Shown here piece by piece: positions 34,503 through 42,043 of a DNA stretch of 64,000 nt (within the stretch, counting starts at the first letter, position 1; every line of letters begins with the position of its first letter). The stretch covers positions 62,001-126,000 of the forward strand of contig NZ_JAEUAW010000005.1 of assembly GCF_019511665.1 (NCBI RefSeq), in the 5' to 3' direction. The notes under the pieces are model-generated. The model saw nothing but the letters and a program-made list of their open reading frames with translations. It had not been told where the DNA came from and ran no database searches. This DNA comes from Microbacterium jejuense. Lineage in GTDB: Bacteria; Actinomycetota; Actinomycetes; Actinomycetales; Microbacteriaceae. A program made the position numbers and the translations under genes.

Positions 34503-35411
34503 TCACCTCCGCTTGCGTGAGAACTCTTCGAGCCGCTGCTCGGGCGTGAGCCGCGCCATGTGCGCGACCCATTCCGGCGAGAAGAACTCGGCCGTCGACG
34601 CCTCCACCACGGGCACGACGGCATGCGTGATCGTCTCGTCGTACACGTGCACGAGATGGAACGACTGGCCGGCATCCATTCCGTTCACCTCGTCGGCGGG
34701 GCGCGCGAGGTTCATCGTGTAACAGGTGGCCGCCGCGACGCTGACCGGAACGCCCGCGAACGTGCCGCTCGTCGAGAAGTGCAGGTGACCGGCGAGGATC
34801 GCGCGCACGTCGGTGCCCGCGATGACCTCGGCGAGACGTCCCTGGTCGCGCAGCTCGAGGATGTCGAAGAAGGGGATGTGCGACGGCAGCGGCGGATGGT
34901 GCATCGCCAGGACGGTGCCCAGCGGCGCCGGCGTGGAGAGCACCTCGCGCAGCCATTCGAGCTGCGCCGCGTCGAGGTCGCCGTGGTGCCAGCCGGGCAC
35001 GGTCGAATCCAGGGCGATGAGGCGCAGGCCGCCGAGGTCCCACACGCCGGTCACGGGCTCCTCCGTCGCCGCGGCATCGAGCAGTTCGCGACGCAGGGCC
35101 GGGCGTTCGTCGTGATTGCCGGCCACCCACACCAGCGGTGCGCCCAGCCTCTCGGCGAACGGCTCGACCTCCGCGCGCAGCGCGCGGTACGCCTCAGGCT
35201 CGCCCAGGTCGGTCAGATCGCCCGTGAAGACGACGGCATCGGGACGGATGCCGGTGGCCTCGGCCGCCGCGAGCGCCCGATGCAGATTCGCCGCCGTGTC
35301 ATAGCGGCCGCCGAGCGGTGGATTGCCGGCCAGCAGGTGCGTGTCGCTGATGTGCAGCAGCGTCCGTCGTGCGGGCGGATGCTGACCGAACTGGACAGGA
35401 GCCGTGACCAT
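34503..35411 (-). CDS. calcineurin-like phosphodiesterase (CpdA type)
   Basis: This 302-aa metallophosphoesterase has all five motifs: ISDTHL, FTGDLTDLG, GNHDER, MHHPPLPSH and GHLHFS. The layout resembles class III 3',5'-cyclic-nucleotide phosphodiesterases such as CpdA/Rv0805. Whether it acts on cAMP is not shown. ATG at 35411 has TAACCT 6 nt upstream. It lies upstream of aspA on the same strand with about 136 bp between them. Confidence 0.9.
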   Translation of the reverse strand: MVTAPVQFGQHPPARRTLLHISDTHLLAGNPPLGGRYDTAANLHRALAAAEATGIRPDAVVFTGDLTDLGEPEAYRALRAEVEPFAERLGAPLVWVAGNHDERPALRRELLDAAATEEPVTGVWDLGGLRLIALDSTVPGWHHGDLDAAQLEWLREVLSTPAPLGTVLAMHHPPLPSHIPFFDILELRDQGRLAEVIAGTDVRAILAGHLHFSTSGTFAGVPVSVAAATCYTMNLARPADEVNGMDAGQSFHLVHVYDETITHAVVPVVEASTAEFFSPEWVAHMARLTPEQRLEEFSRKRR

Positions 35412-35417
35412 GACCCC

Positions 35418-35423
35418 AGGTTA
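35418..35423 (-). promoter_or_regulatory. -10 box of leaderless phosphodiesterase promoter
   Basis: TAACCT lies 6 nt before the ATG at 35411. Confidence 0.5.
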
Positions 35424-35458
35424 GGCGGTGCGCCCGACACCTCGTCGGCGGCGCGGGC

Positions 35459-35791
35459 TCAGTGGCCGAAGACGATCAGCAGCAGGCCGCCCAGGACCGC
35501 GAGGCCGCACAGCCCGAACGACGCATAGGCGCCCACGAGCGCCAGCCGCTTCTGCCCGTCGGTGAGGGGCGACTTCTTCGCCGCCTTCGCCGCGGCCTTC
35601 TCGGCCCTTCGCGCCTCCTTCTCGGAGATGACGGTGATGGCGTCCGTGAACTCCGCCGGGGCGACCACAGGCACGCGCCCGGCGCGCACCAGCAGTCGGA
35701 CCGCGATGGCGTAGAAGCCGACGACGAGCAGCGACGCGATGAGCGCCGCCGCGAACACCTGCACGAAGGCGAGCCAGTCGATCTCGATCAC
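35459..35791 (-). CDS. small two-helix membrane protein coupled to Pit
   Basis: The 110-aa protein has one hydrophobic helix near residues 7-33 and another at the C-terminus (FGLCGLAVLGGLLLIVFG). They flank a charged Ala/Lys/Glu-rich stretch (KEARRAEKAAAKAAKK) that may be helical. Its ATG overlaps the pit stop by 4 nt, so it is made together with the phosphate transporter and may be an accessory subunit. I do not recognise the family. Confidence 0.75.
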   Translation of the reverse strand: MIEIDWLAFVQVFAAALIASLLVVGFYAIAVRLLVRAGRVPVVAPAEFTDAITVISEKEARRAEKAAAKAAKKSPLTDGQKRLALVGAYASFGLCGLAVLGGLLLIVFGH

Positions 35792-37152
35792 TTCTTGTCG
35801 CCTTCCTTGCTCGAGCGCGCCGCGGCCTTGGCTGCGGCATCCGCCTTCGAACGCTCCCCCGCGGCCTTGGCATCGGCCTTCGCCTTCGCCTTCGCGGCGG
35901 CCTTCGCCTCAGCCTTGACGCGCGCCTCCTGCTCGGCACGGACCCGTGCCTCTTCGCGCGCGATGCGACGCTGGCGGCGCGTGGGCGGCGGGTTGCGCTT
36001 GACCTTGACGGCGAGCCCGGAGTCGGCGACCTCGCTCATGGCGTTGCCGGCGTTGACCTCGTCGCGGCGCGACCGCAGGAACAGCCCGACGATGACGACC
36101 ACGGCGAGGATGGCGTCGATGAGGACGCCCCACCCGCCGAGCCACGTGACGATCAGCGCCGCGACGGCGCCCACGGCACCGGCGGCGGGGAGAGTGAGCA
36201 GCCAGCCGATGCCGATGCGCCCGACGGTCCGCCAGCGCACCTTGGAGCCGCGGCGCCCCAGACCCGATCCGATGACAGAGCCCGATGCGACCTGCGTGGT
36301 CGACAGCGCGAAGCCGAAGGCGCTCGACGCGAGGATGGTCGACGCCGTCGCCGTCTCGGCCGAGAAGCCCTGTGCGGGCTTGACGTCCGTGAGGCCCTTG
36401 CCCAGCGTCCGGATGATGCGCCAGCCGCCGACGTAGGTGCCGAGCGCGATCGCGAACGCGCACGCGAAGACGACCCACGTGTACGGGTCCTCCTGCGACT
36501 GGCTCTGCCACCCCGCGACGATGAGCGTGAGGGTGATGACGCCCATCGTCTTCTGCGCGTCGTTGGTGCCGTGCGCCAGCGCGACGAGCGAGGACGTGAA
36601 GATCTGCCCCCAGCGGAAGCCGTCGCGCCCGTCGGGCTTGCCGTCGTACCGCCTCGTGAGCAGGTACGCCAGACGCGTGGCCGCGAACGCGATGAGACCG
36701 GCCGTGAACGGTGCGATGACGGCGGGGAGCACGACCTTGCCGAGGACCTCGCCGAAGTTGATCGACGAGAGCGACATGGTGCCGACGATCGTGGCGCCGA
36801 TCAGACCGCCGAACAGCGCGTGCGACGAGCTGGACGGAAGTCCGAGCAGCCACGTCAGCATGTTCCACGTGATGGCGCCGATGAGGCCGGCGAAGATGAT
36901 GGGCAGCATCTCGGAGCTCGAGATGGCGTCCTCGTTGATGATGCCGTGCGAGATCGTCTTCGAGACCTCGGTGGACAGGAACGCGCCCACCAGGTTCAGG
37001 CAGGCTGCGAGCAGCACCGCCACCTTGGGCTTGAGCGCACCGGTCGCGATCGGCGTCGCCATCGCATTCGCGGTGTCGTGGAAGCCGTTCGTGAAGTCGA
37101 AGAAGAGCGCGAGAGCGATGACCAGAACGACGATCAGGGCTGCGGTTTCCAC
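35788..37152 (-). CDS. pit: low-affinity inorganic phosphate transporter (Pit/PHO4)
   Basis: The 454-aa permease has duplicated PHO4 signatures: FDFTNGFHDTANAMATPIA near the N-terminus and ALAHGTNDAQKTMGVI in the second half, plus PSSSSHAL. It carries phosphate, often as a metal-phosphate complex, driven by protons. The last 80 residues are an unusual soluble tail, Ala/Lys/Glu/Arg-rich and probably helical, shared in composition with the small downstream membrane protein. Confidence 0.93.
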   Translation of the reverse strand: METAALIVVLVIALALFFDFTNGFHDTANAMATPIATGALKPKVAVLLAACLNLVGAFLSTEVSKTISHGIINEDAISSSEMLPIIFAGLIGAITWNMLTWLLGLPSSSSHALFGGLIGATIVGTMSLSSINFGEVLGKVVLPAVIAPFTAGLIAFAATRLAYLLTRRYDGKPDGRDGFRWGQIFTSSLVALAHGTNDAQKTMGVITLTLIVAGWQSQSQEDPYTWVVFACAFAIALGTYVGGWRIIRTLGKGLTDVKPAQGFSAETATASTILASSAFGFALSTTQVASGSVIGSGLGRRGSKVRWRTVGRIGIGWLLTLPAAGAVGAVAALIVTWLGGWGVLIDAILAVVVIVGLFLRSRRDEVNAGNAMSEVADSGLAVKVKRNPPPTRRQRRIAREEARVRAEQEARVKAEAKAAAKAKAKADAKAAGERSKADAAAKAAARSSKEGDKK

Positions 37153-37296
37153 CGTTCGCTTTCCGAGAGGGGGTGGGAGAAGGAAATGCCGACGGGATCG
37201 GCGCGACGAACGAAGAGTTCACCAGGACGTAAGGAACCGGCAACCGGCCACGAGAATCCTACAACGCCGAACTGCCGATCAACTCGACGCAGCGAT

Positions 37297-37302
37297 TAGC
37301 GT
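37297..37302 (+). promoter_or_regulatory. -10 box of leaderless ptrB promoter
   Basis: TAGCGT lies 6 nt before the GTG at 37309. Confidence 0.5.
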
Positions 37303-37308
37303 GGAACG

Positions 37309-39453
37309 GTGACTCTTCCAGGCTCCGCTCCCGCTCCTTCCACACCTGACGACGGCATCCTTCCGCCCGTCGCGGCCATCCGCGCGACCGTCCGCTCGCA
37401 CCACGGCGACGACGTCGAAGACCGCTACGAATGGTTCCGCGCGAAGGAGGACGCCGAGGTCATCGCGCACCTCGAGGCCGAGAACGCGTACACCCAGCAG
37501 CGGACCGCCCACCTCGAGGGGCTGCGCCAGCGCATCTTCGACGAGATCAAGGGCCGCACGCTCGAGACCGACCTGTCGGTGCCCACGCGTCGCGGCGACT
37601 GGTGGTACTACGGCCGCACGGTCGAAGGCAAGCAGTACGGCATCCAGTGCCGCGCTCCCCTCGCCTCTCCGGACGACTGGACTCCCCCGTCGCTGAGCGC
37701 CGACGCCGAGGTGCCCGGCGAGCAGATCCTGCTCGACAGCAACGTGGAGGCCGAGGGCAGCGAGTTCTTCTCGCTGGGCAGCTTCGAGGTCTCCAACGAC
37801 GCGCGGCTGATGCTCTACGGCGTCGACCTCGCCGGCGACGAGCGCTACACCGTGCGGGTGCGTGACCTCTCCACCGGCGAGCAGCTCCCCGACGAGATCC
37901 CGGGCACGTTCGCCGGCGCGACCTTCTCGCCCGACGGGCGCTTCATCGTCTACACCACGGTCGATGAGGCGTGGCGCCCCGACACCGTGTGGCTGCACGA
38001 GCTCGGGACGCCCGTCGAAGACGACGTGAAGCTCTTCCACGAGCCGGACGAGAAGTACTGGGTCGGCGCCGGCTTCACGCGCAGCGACCGCTTCCTGGTG
38101 ATCGGCCTCGGGTCGTCCATCACGAGCGAGGAATGGCTGCTGGATGCCGACGACCTGCGCGGTGAGCCGCGTGTGGTGTGGCCGCGCGTCGAAGGGGTCG
38201 AGTACGACTCCGAGCACGCCGTGGTCGACGGCGAGGACGTGCTGTTCATCCTCCACAACGACGGAGCGCTGGACTTCGAGCTGGTGCGGGTGGCGGCATC
38301 CGATCCGTCCGGAGCACGCGAGGTCGTCATCCCGCACCGTCCGGGCGAGCGGCTGCTGGGGGTCTCGACGTTCCGCGACTGGGGCGTCGTCGGGTACCGT
38401 CGCGGCGGCCTTGCCCGCCTGGGCATGCTGTCGTACGCCGACGGCACCGTCGACGAGATCGAGTTCGACGAGCCCCTGTACTCGGTGGGCACGGGCGGCA
38501 ACCCGGAGTGGGCGCCCCCGCTGCTGCGTCTCGGCTACGGCTCGTTCATCACCCCCGGCACGGTGTACGACCTCGACGTCGCCACGCGCGAGCTGCACCT
38601 GCGCAAGCGTCAGCCCGTGCTCGGCGGCTACGACCCCGCGGAGTACGCGCAGGAGCGCGTGTGGGCGACCGCCCAGGACGGCACGCAGATCCCGATCTCG
38701 CTCGTCTACAAGCGGTCGTTCGGCGACGCGGGCGTCGCGCCGCGGCCCCTGCACCTGTACGGCTACGGCTCGTACGAGCACTCGATCGAACCCGGCTTCT
38801 CGGTGCCGCGCCTGTCGGAGCTCGACCGCGGCGTCGTCTTCGCCGTCGCGCATGTGCGCGGCGGCGGCGAGATGGGCCGGCAGTGGTACGAGGACGGCAA
38901 GCTCCTGGCCAAGCGCAACACGTTCACCGACTTCGTCGACAGCGCACTGCACCTCATCGACCACGGCTACACGACGGCTGATCGCCTCGTGGCGGAGGGC
39001 GGTTCGGCCGGCGGGCTCCTGATGGGCGCGGTCGCGAACCTCGCTCCGGAGCTGTTCGCCGGCGTGCTCGCCGACGTGCCGTTCGTCGACGCGCTCACGA
39101 CGATCCTCGACCCGTCGCTGCCGCTCACCGTGATCGAGTGGGACGAATGGGGCGACCCGCTGCACGACCCCGAGGTCTACGCGTACATGAAGTCGTACTC
39201 GCCGTACGAGAACGTGCGCGAAGGCGTGACGTACCCGAAGATCCTCGCGGTCACGTCGCTCAACGACACGCGCGTGCTCTACGTCGAGCCCGCCAAGTGG
39301 GTCGCGCGCCTGCGCGAGGTCGGCGCCGACGCCCTGCTCAAGTGCGAGATGGTCGCCGGACACGGCGGCGTCTCGGGCCGGTACAACGCGTGGCGCGAGC
39401 GCGCGTTCGAGCTCGCCTGGCTGCTGGACGTCCTCGGCGTCGCCGACGCCTGA
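37309..39453 (+). CDS. ptrB: oligopeptidase B / S9 prolyl-oligopeptidase-family protease
   Basis: The 714-aa cytoplasmic serine protease has an N-terminal beta-propeller (from VEDRYEWFRAKED) and a C-terminal alpha/beta-hydrolase domain. The nucleophile is in GGSAGGLLMG, the Asp in the SLNDTRVLY region and the His in AGHGGVSGRYN. The pattern YGYGSYEHSIEPGFSVPRLS is typical of protease II, which cleaves after Lys/Arg in short peptides. GTG at 37309 is supported by TAGCGT 6 nt upstream. Confidence 0.92.
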   Translation: MTLPGSAPAPSTPDDGILPPVAAIRATVRSHHGDDVEDRYEWFRAKEDAEVIAHLEAENAYTQQRTAHLEGLRQRIFDEIKGRTLETDLSVPTRRGDWWYYGRTVEGKQYGIQCRAPLASPDDWTPPSLSADAEVPGEQILLDSNVEAEGSEFFSLGSFEVSNDARLMLYGVDLAGDERYTVRVRDLSTGEQLPDEIPGTFAGATFSPDGRFIVYTTVDEAWRPDTVWLHELGTPVEDDVKLFHEPDEKYWVGAGFTRSDRFLVIGLGSSITSEEWLLDADDLRGEPRVVWPRVEGVEYDSEHAVVDGEDVLFILHNDGALDFELVRVAASDPSGAREVVIPHRPGERLLGVSTFRDWGVVGYRRGGLARLGMLSYADGTVDEIEFDEPLYSVGTGGNPEWAPPLLRLGYGSFITPGTVYDLDVATRELHLRKRQPVLGGYDPAEYAQERVWATAQDGTQIPISLVYKRSFGDAGVAPRPLHLYGYGSYEHSIEPGFSVPRLSELDRGVVFAVAHVRGGGEMGRQWYEDGKLLAKRNTFTDFVDSALHLIDHGYTTADRLVAEGGSAGGLLMGAVANLAPELFAGVLADVPFVDALTTILDPSLPLTVIEWDEWGDPLHDPEVYAYMKSYSPYENVREGVTYPKILAVTSLNDTRVLYVEPAKWVARLREVGADALLKCEMVAGHGGVSGRYNAWRERAFELAWLLDVLGVADA

Positions 39454-39472
39454 CGCCCTCCCCGGCTGTCTC

Positions 39473-39543
39473 AGATCAGGAGATCTCGCGCACACAGGAC
39501 GATTCGCCCAGAAACGCCCTGTACCGGCGAGATCTCCTGATCT
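39473..39543. repeat. REP-like 71-nt palindromic repeat, copy 1
   Basis: The ends AGATCAGGAGATCTCG and CGAGATCTCCTGATCT are perfect inverted repeats of 16 bp. The interior holds CAGGACGATTCG...CCAGAAACGCCCTG, shared with copies 2 and 3 with a few changes. It lies between ptrB and the DUF559 gene. Confidence 0.9.
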
Positions 39544-39551
39544 CGCCACGT

Positions 39552-39588
39552 GAGGATGGGATGCCGCGCGCCACGGCATCCCATCCTC
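39552..39588 (+). terminator. terminator-like hairpin after ptrB
   Basis: A perfect 15-bp stem (gaggatgggatgccg / cggcatcccatcctc) with a 7-nt loop follows the first repeat copy. The stem is an inverted GGATGCC pair. Confidence 0.65.
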
Positions 39589-39671
39589 CACATCCGCGCC
39601 GCGCTGGGGGATTCTCCACAGGTCGCGCGCGGGGGCGGCGGGAGAGCACCTCGCCAGCGACGATCGACGGC

Positions 39672-40565
39672 ATGCCTTCATCGAACAACTCCTCCGCGCG
39701 TCGTGCTCAACTGCTCGCGTGGCTTCTCGCGCGCGGAGGTGTATCCCACAGCTCCGACATCCGCGCCGCGGGCTTCAGCGGCCACGACATCGCCGGCGCA
39801 GTGGCAGCCGGAATGCTCACGCGGGTCCACCGATCCTGGCTCATTGCGCCGGGCTGCGACACCCGGCGGGTCGCCGCCGCCTCGGTGAGCGGCCGAGTCA
39901 CCTGCATCAGCGCGGCGGCGCTTCGCGGATTCTGGGTGCCCGCGTCGATCGCCGACGAGAGGACGCATGTCGCTGTGGCGGGCACGGCGTCGCGGATTCC
40001 CAAGGACGCGATTCGTGTGCACTGGGGCAACGGCCCGGCCCCAACGGGGAAGAACAGCATCGACGACCCCGTCCTGAACGTGCTCTTCCATGTCGCTCAG
40101 TGCCTCACCCGCGGCGAGGCGCTCGCCGTGTGGGAATCGGCCGTTCGCAAGAAGGCCGTCGCGCCCGACGTCCTCGCGCGCGTCGCATGGCGCAGCACTG
40201 AAGCTGCGGCCATCGCCGCAGTCGCCTCAGCCCTGTCAGACTCGGGCCTGGAGACTGCCTTCGTCGACGGCTTGCGCCGCGCAGGGGTGACCGTGAAGCA
40301 GCAGGTGTGGATCGACGGACATCCAGTCGACGGGCTGATCGGCAGGTCGCTGGCCATCCAGCTCGACGGCTTCGCCCACCACAGTGACGCGACCGACCGC
40401 CGTCGCGACCTCGAAGCCGACGCTCGCCTGGTGACACGCGGCTATGTGGTGCTGCGGTTCGACTACCACCAGGTGCTGTTCCAGTGGGACCTGGTGCTCG
40501 AGACGATTCTGACGGCCATGGCGCAGGGCGCGCACAACCGGCCGGTCGTCGCCGTCAGCCGATGA
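39672..40565 (+). CDS. AbiEi-antitoxin-like plus DUF559 (Vsr-like nuclease fold) protein
   Basis: The 297-aa protein has an N-terminal winged-helix-like region (LLAWLLARGGVSHSSDIRAAG) seen in AbiEi-type antitoxin/transcription factor proteins, and a C-terminal DUF559 domain. The DUF559 part has Glu-Thr-Ala-Phe-Val, HPVDGLIG, AIQLDGFAHH and RDLEADARLVTRGYVVLRFDY, the PD-(D/E)XK-like order of the Vsr superfamily, although the usual E-x-K/D is Q-x-D here. ATG at 39672 is a choice in a frame open far upstream. It is flanked on both sides by the 71-nt repeat, and its codon use looks less GC-biased than its neighbours'. Such proteins are multi-copy in Microbacteriaceae; function is unknown. Confidence 0.82.
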   Translation: MPSSNNSSARRAQLLAWLLARGGVSHSSDIRAAGFSGHDIAGAVAAGMLTRVHRSWLIAPGCDTRRVAAASVSGRVTCISAAALRGFWVPASIADERTHVAVAGTASRIPKDAIRVHWGNGPAPTGKNSIDDPVLNVLFHVAQCLTRGEALAVWESAVRKKAVAPDVLARVAWRSTEAAAIAAVASALSDSGLETAFVDGLRRAGVTVKQQVWIDGHPVDGLIGRSLAIQLDGFAHHSDATDRRRDLEADARLVTRGYVVLRFDYHQVLFQWDLVLETILTAMAQGAHNRPVVAVSR

Positions 40566-40583
40566 CGTCTGCCGCCGCCCGCC

Positions 40584-40654
40584 AGATCAGGAGATCTCGT
40601 GCAGACAGGACGATTCGGCCACAAGCGCCCTGCGTCGGCGAGATCTCCTGATCT
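40584..40654. repeat. REP-like 71-nt palindromic repeat, copy 2
   Basis: It has the same 16-bp inverted ends as copy 1 apart from single changes, starting 19 nt after the DUF559 stop. It differs from copy 3 at only two interior positions by eye. Confidence 0.9.
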
Positions 40655-40726
40655 CGCACGGCGAGGAGCCCGCCGTCGGCGGGGACGGACGAGGTCGCGC
40701 TGGAGGACGCGGCATCCCGAACCTCC

Positions 40727-40797
40727 AGATCAGGAGATCTCGTGCAGACAGGACGATTCGGCCAGAAACGCCCTGCGTCGGCGAGATCTCCTGATCT
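40727..40797. repeat. REP-like 71-nt palindromic repeat, copy 3
   Basis: It has the same orientation as copy 2, 72 nt further on, and the same total length and ends. Confidence 0.9.
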
Positions 40798-40856
40798 CGC
40801 AAATGTGAGGAGCCGCCGCCTTCCGATCTCCGGTCCGCGGCAGGCTCACACAGCGA

Positions 40857-40891
40857 GAGAGTGGATGCCTCGGGCCGAGGCATCCACTCTC
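40857..40891 (-). terminator. pfkA terminator
   Basis: 17-bp arms, beginning gagagtggatgcctcgg, lie 11 nt past the pfkA stop. The 27-nt core is identical to that of the hairpin at 28530-28568. Confidence 0.82.
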
Positions 40892-40901
40892 CGCAGGTCG
40901 A

Positions 40902-41930
40902 TCAGCCGAAGAGCGCGGCGGCCTCTTCGTAGCGGTACAGGGGCACGGTGTTGAGCTCGCCGAGGGCGTCGGCGAACGGCACGCGGACGATGTCGGTGCC
41001 GCGCATCGCGACCATCTGACCCCATGCTCCGTCGACGACGGCGTCAGCCGCGTGGAGCCCGAGGCGGGTGGCGAGAACGCGGTCGAAGCCCGAGGGCGAG
41101 CCGCCGCGCTGGATGTGGCCGAGGACCGTGGAGCGTGTCTCGATACCCGTCAGGCGCTCGATCTCGGGGGCGAGCACCTCGCCGATGCCGCCGAGGCGGG
41201 GACGGTTGAAGGCGTCGAGCCCCTTGTCGCTGTACGCCTCGTCCATGCCGGTGAGCGTGAAGCCCTCCGACACGACGACCAGCGGCGCACGGCCGCGGTC
41301 GTGGGCCTTCGTGACGAGGTCGGCGATCTCGTCGATCGACATCGGCACCTCGGGGATGCAGATCGCGTGGGCGCCGGCCGCCATGCCGGCGTGCAGGGCG
41401 ATCCAGCCCACATGGCGGCCCATGACCTCGGCGACCATGCAGCGCTGATGCGAGTCGCCGGTCGTGCGCAGGCGGTCCATCGCGTCGGTGGCGATGTTGA
41501 CGGCGGTGTCGAAACCGAAGGAGTAGTCGGTGGCGCGCAGGTCGTTGTCGATGGTCTTCGGGACGCCCAGCACGTTGATGCCGTCGTTCGACAGGCGGTT
41601 GGCGGCGGCCAGCGTGCCCTCGCCGCCGATCGCGATGATGCCGTCGAGGCGGTGGCCGTACATCGTCTTGGCGATGTTCTCGGCACCGCCGCGCGGGCCC
41701 TCGTAGGGGTTCGTGCGCGAGGTCCCGAGGATCGTGCCGCCGACCTTCGAGAGGCCCTTCACCTCGTGACGGGTCAGCGGGAAGAAGTCGCCGTCGACGA
41801 CACCGCGCCAGCCGTCGCGGATGCCGACGAACTCGAGGTCATACGTGGTCGTGCCCTTGAGGACGACGCCGCGGATGACCGCGTTCAGTCCGGGGCAATC
41901 GCCGCCGCTCGTCAGGATGCCGATCTTCAT
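40902..41930 (-). CDS. pfkA: 6-phosphofructokinase
   Basis: The 342-aa enzyme phosphorylates fructose 6-phosphate in glycolysis. Motifs include TSGGDCPGLNAVIR (nucleotide site), IAIGGEGTLAAA, PKTIDNDL (catalytic Asp) and RGGSPSGFDR. At the two positions that separate ATP- from PPi-dependent enzymes it has Gly (GGEG, ATP type) together with Lys in PKTIDND (PPi type). This combination is known from actinobacterial ATP-dependent PFKs, so ATP use is likely. ATG at 41930 gives MKIGILTSGG. Confidence 0.94.
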   Translation of the reverse strand: MKIGILTSGGDCPGLNAVIRGVVLKGTTTYDLEFVGIRDGWRGVVDGDFFPLTRHEVKGLSKVGGTILGTSRTNPYEGPRGGAENIAKTMYGHRLDGIIAIGGEGTLAAANRLSNDGINVLGVPKTIDNDLRATDYSFGFDTAVNIATDAMDRLRTTGDSHQRCMVAEVMGRHVGWIALHAGMAAGAHAICIPEVPMSIDEIADLVTKAHDRGRAPLVVVSEGFTLTGMDEAYSDKGLDAFNRPRLGGIGEVLAPEIERLTGIETRSTVLGHIQRGGSPSGFDRVLATRLGLHAADAVVDGAWGQMVAMRGTDIVRVPFADALGELNTVPLYRYEEAAALFG

Positions 41931-41992
41931 AGCTGTGTTCCTCGCTGTCGGGAGAAGAGGGACGGCGACGCTGCCTCCCCCGACATTAGTGC

Positions 41993-42033
41993 GGGATGCC
42001 GCGACCTGCCACACGGCAGGGTCGCGGCATCCC
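41993..42033 (-). terminator. terminator after the SNF2 gene
   Basis: A near-perfect stem (gggatgccgcgacc...ggtcgcggcatccc) with an outer GGATGCC pair lies 11 nt past the stop. Confidence 0.75.
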
Positions 42034-42043
42034 TCGACGAAGG

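Noticed and set aside
39138..39671. Extension of the DUF559 protein upstream of 39672
   Set aside because: The open frame runs through ptrB out of frame and through the first repeat copy and a hairpin, so it is not protein-coding there.
39473..40797. The three 71-nt repeats as a CRISPR array
   Set aside because: The repeats are palindromic, far apart and separated by a gene and unequal intervals, with no short regular spacers and no cas genes.
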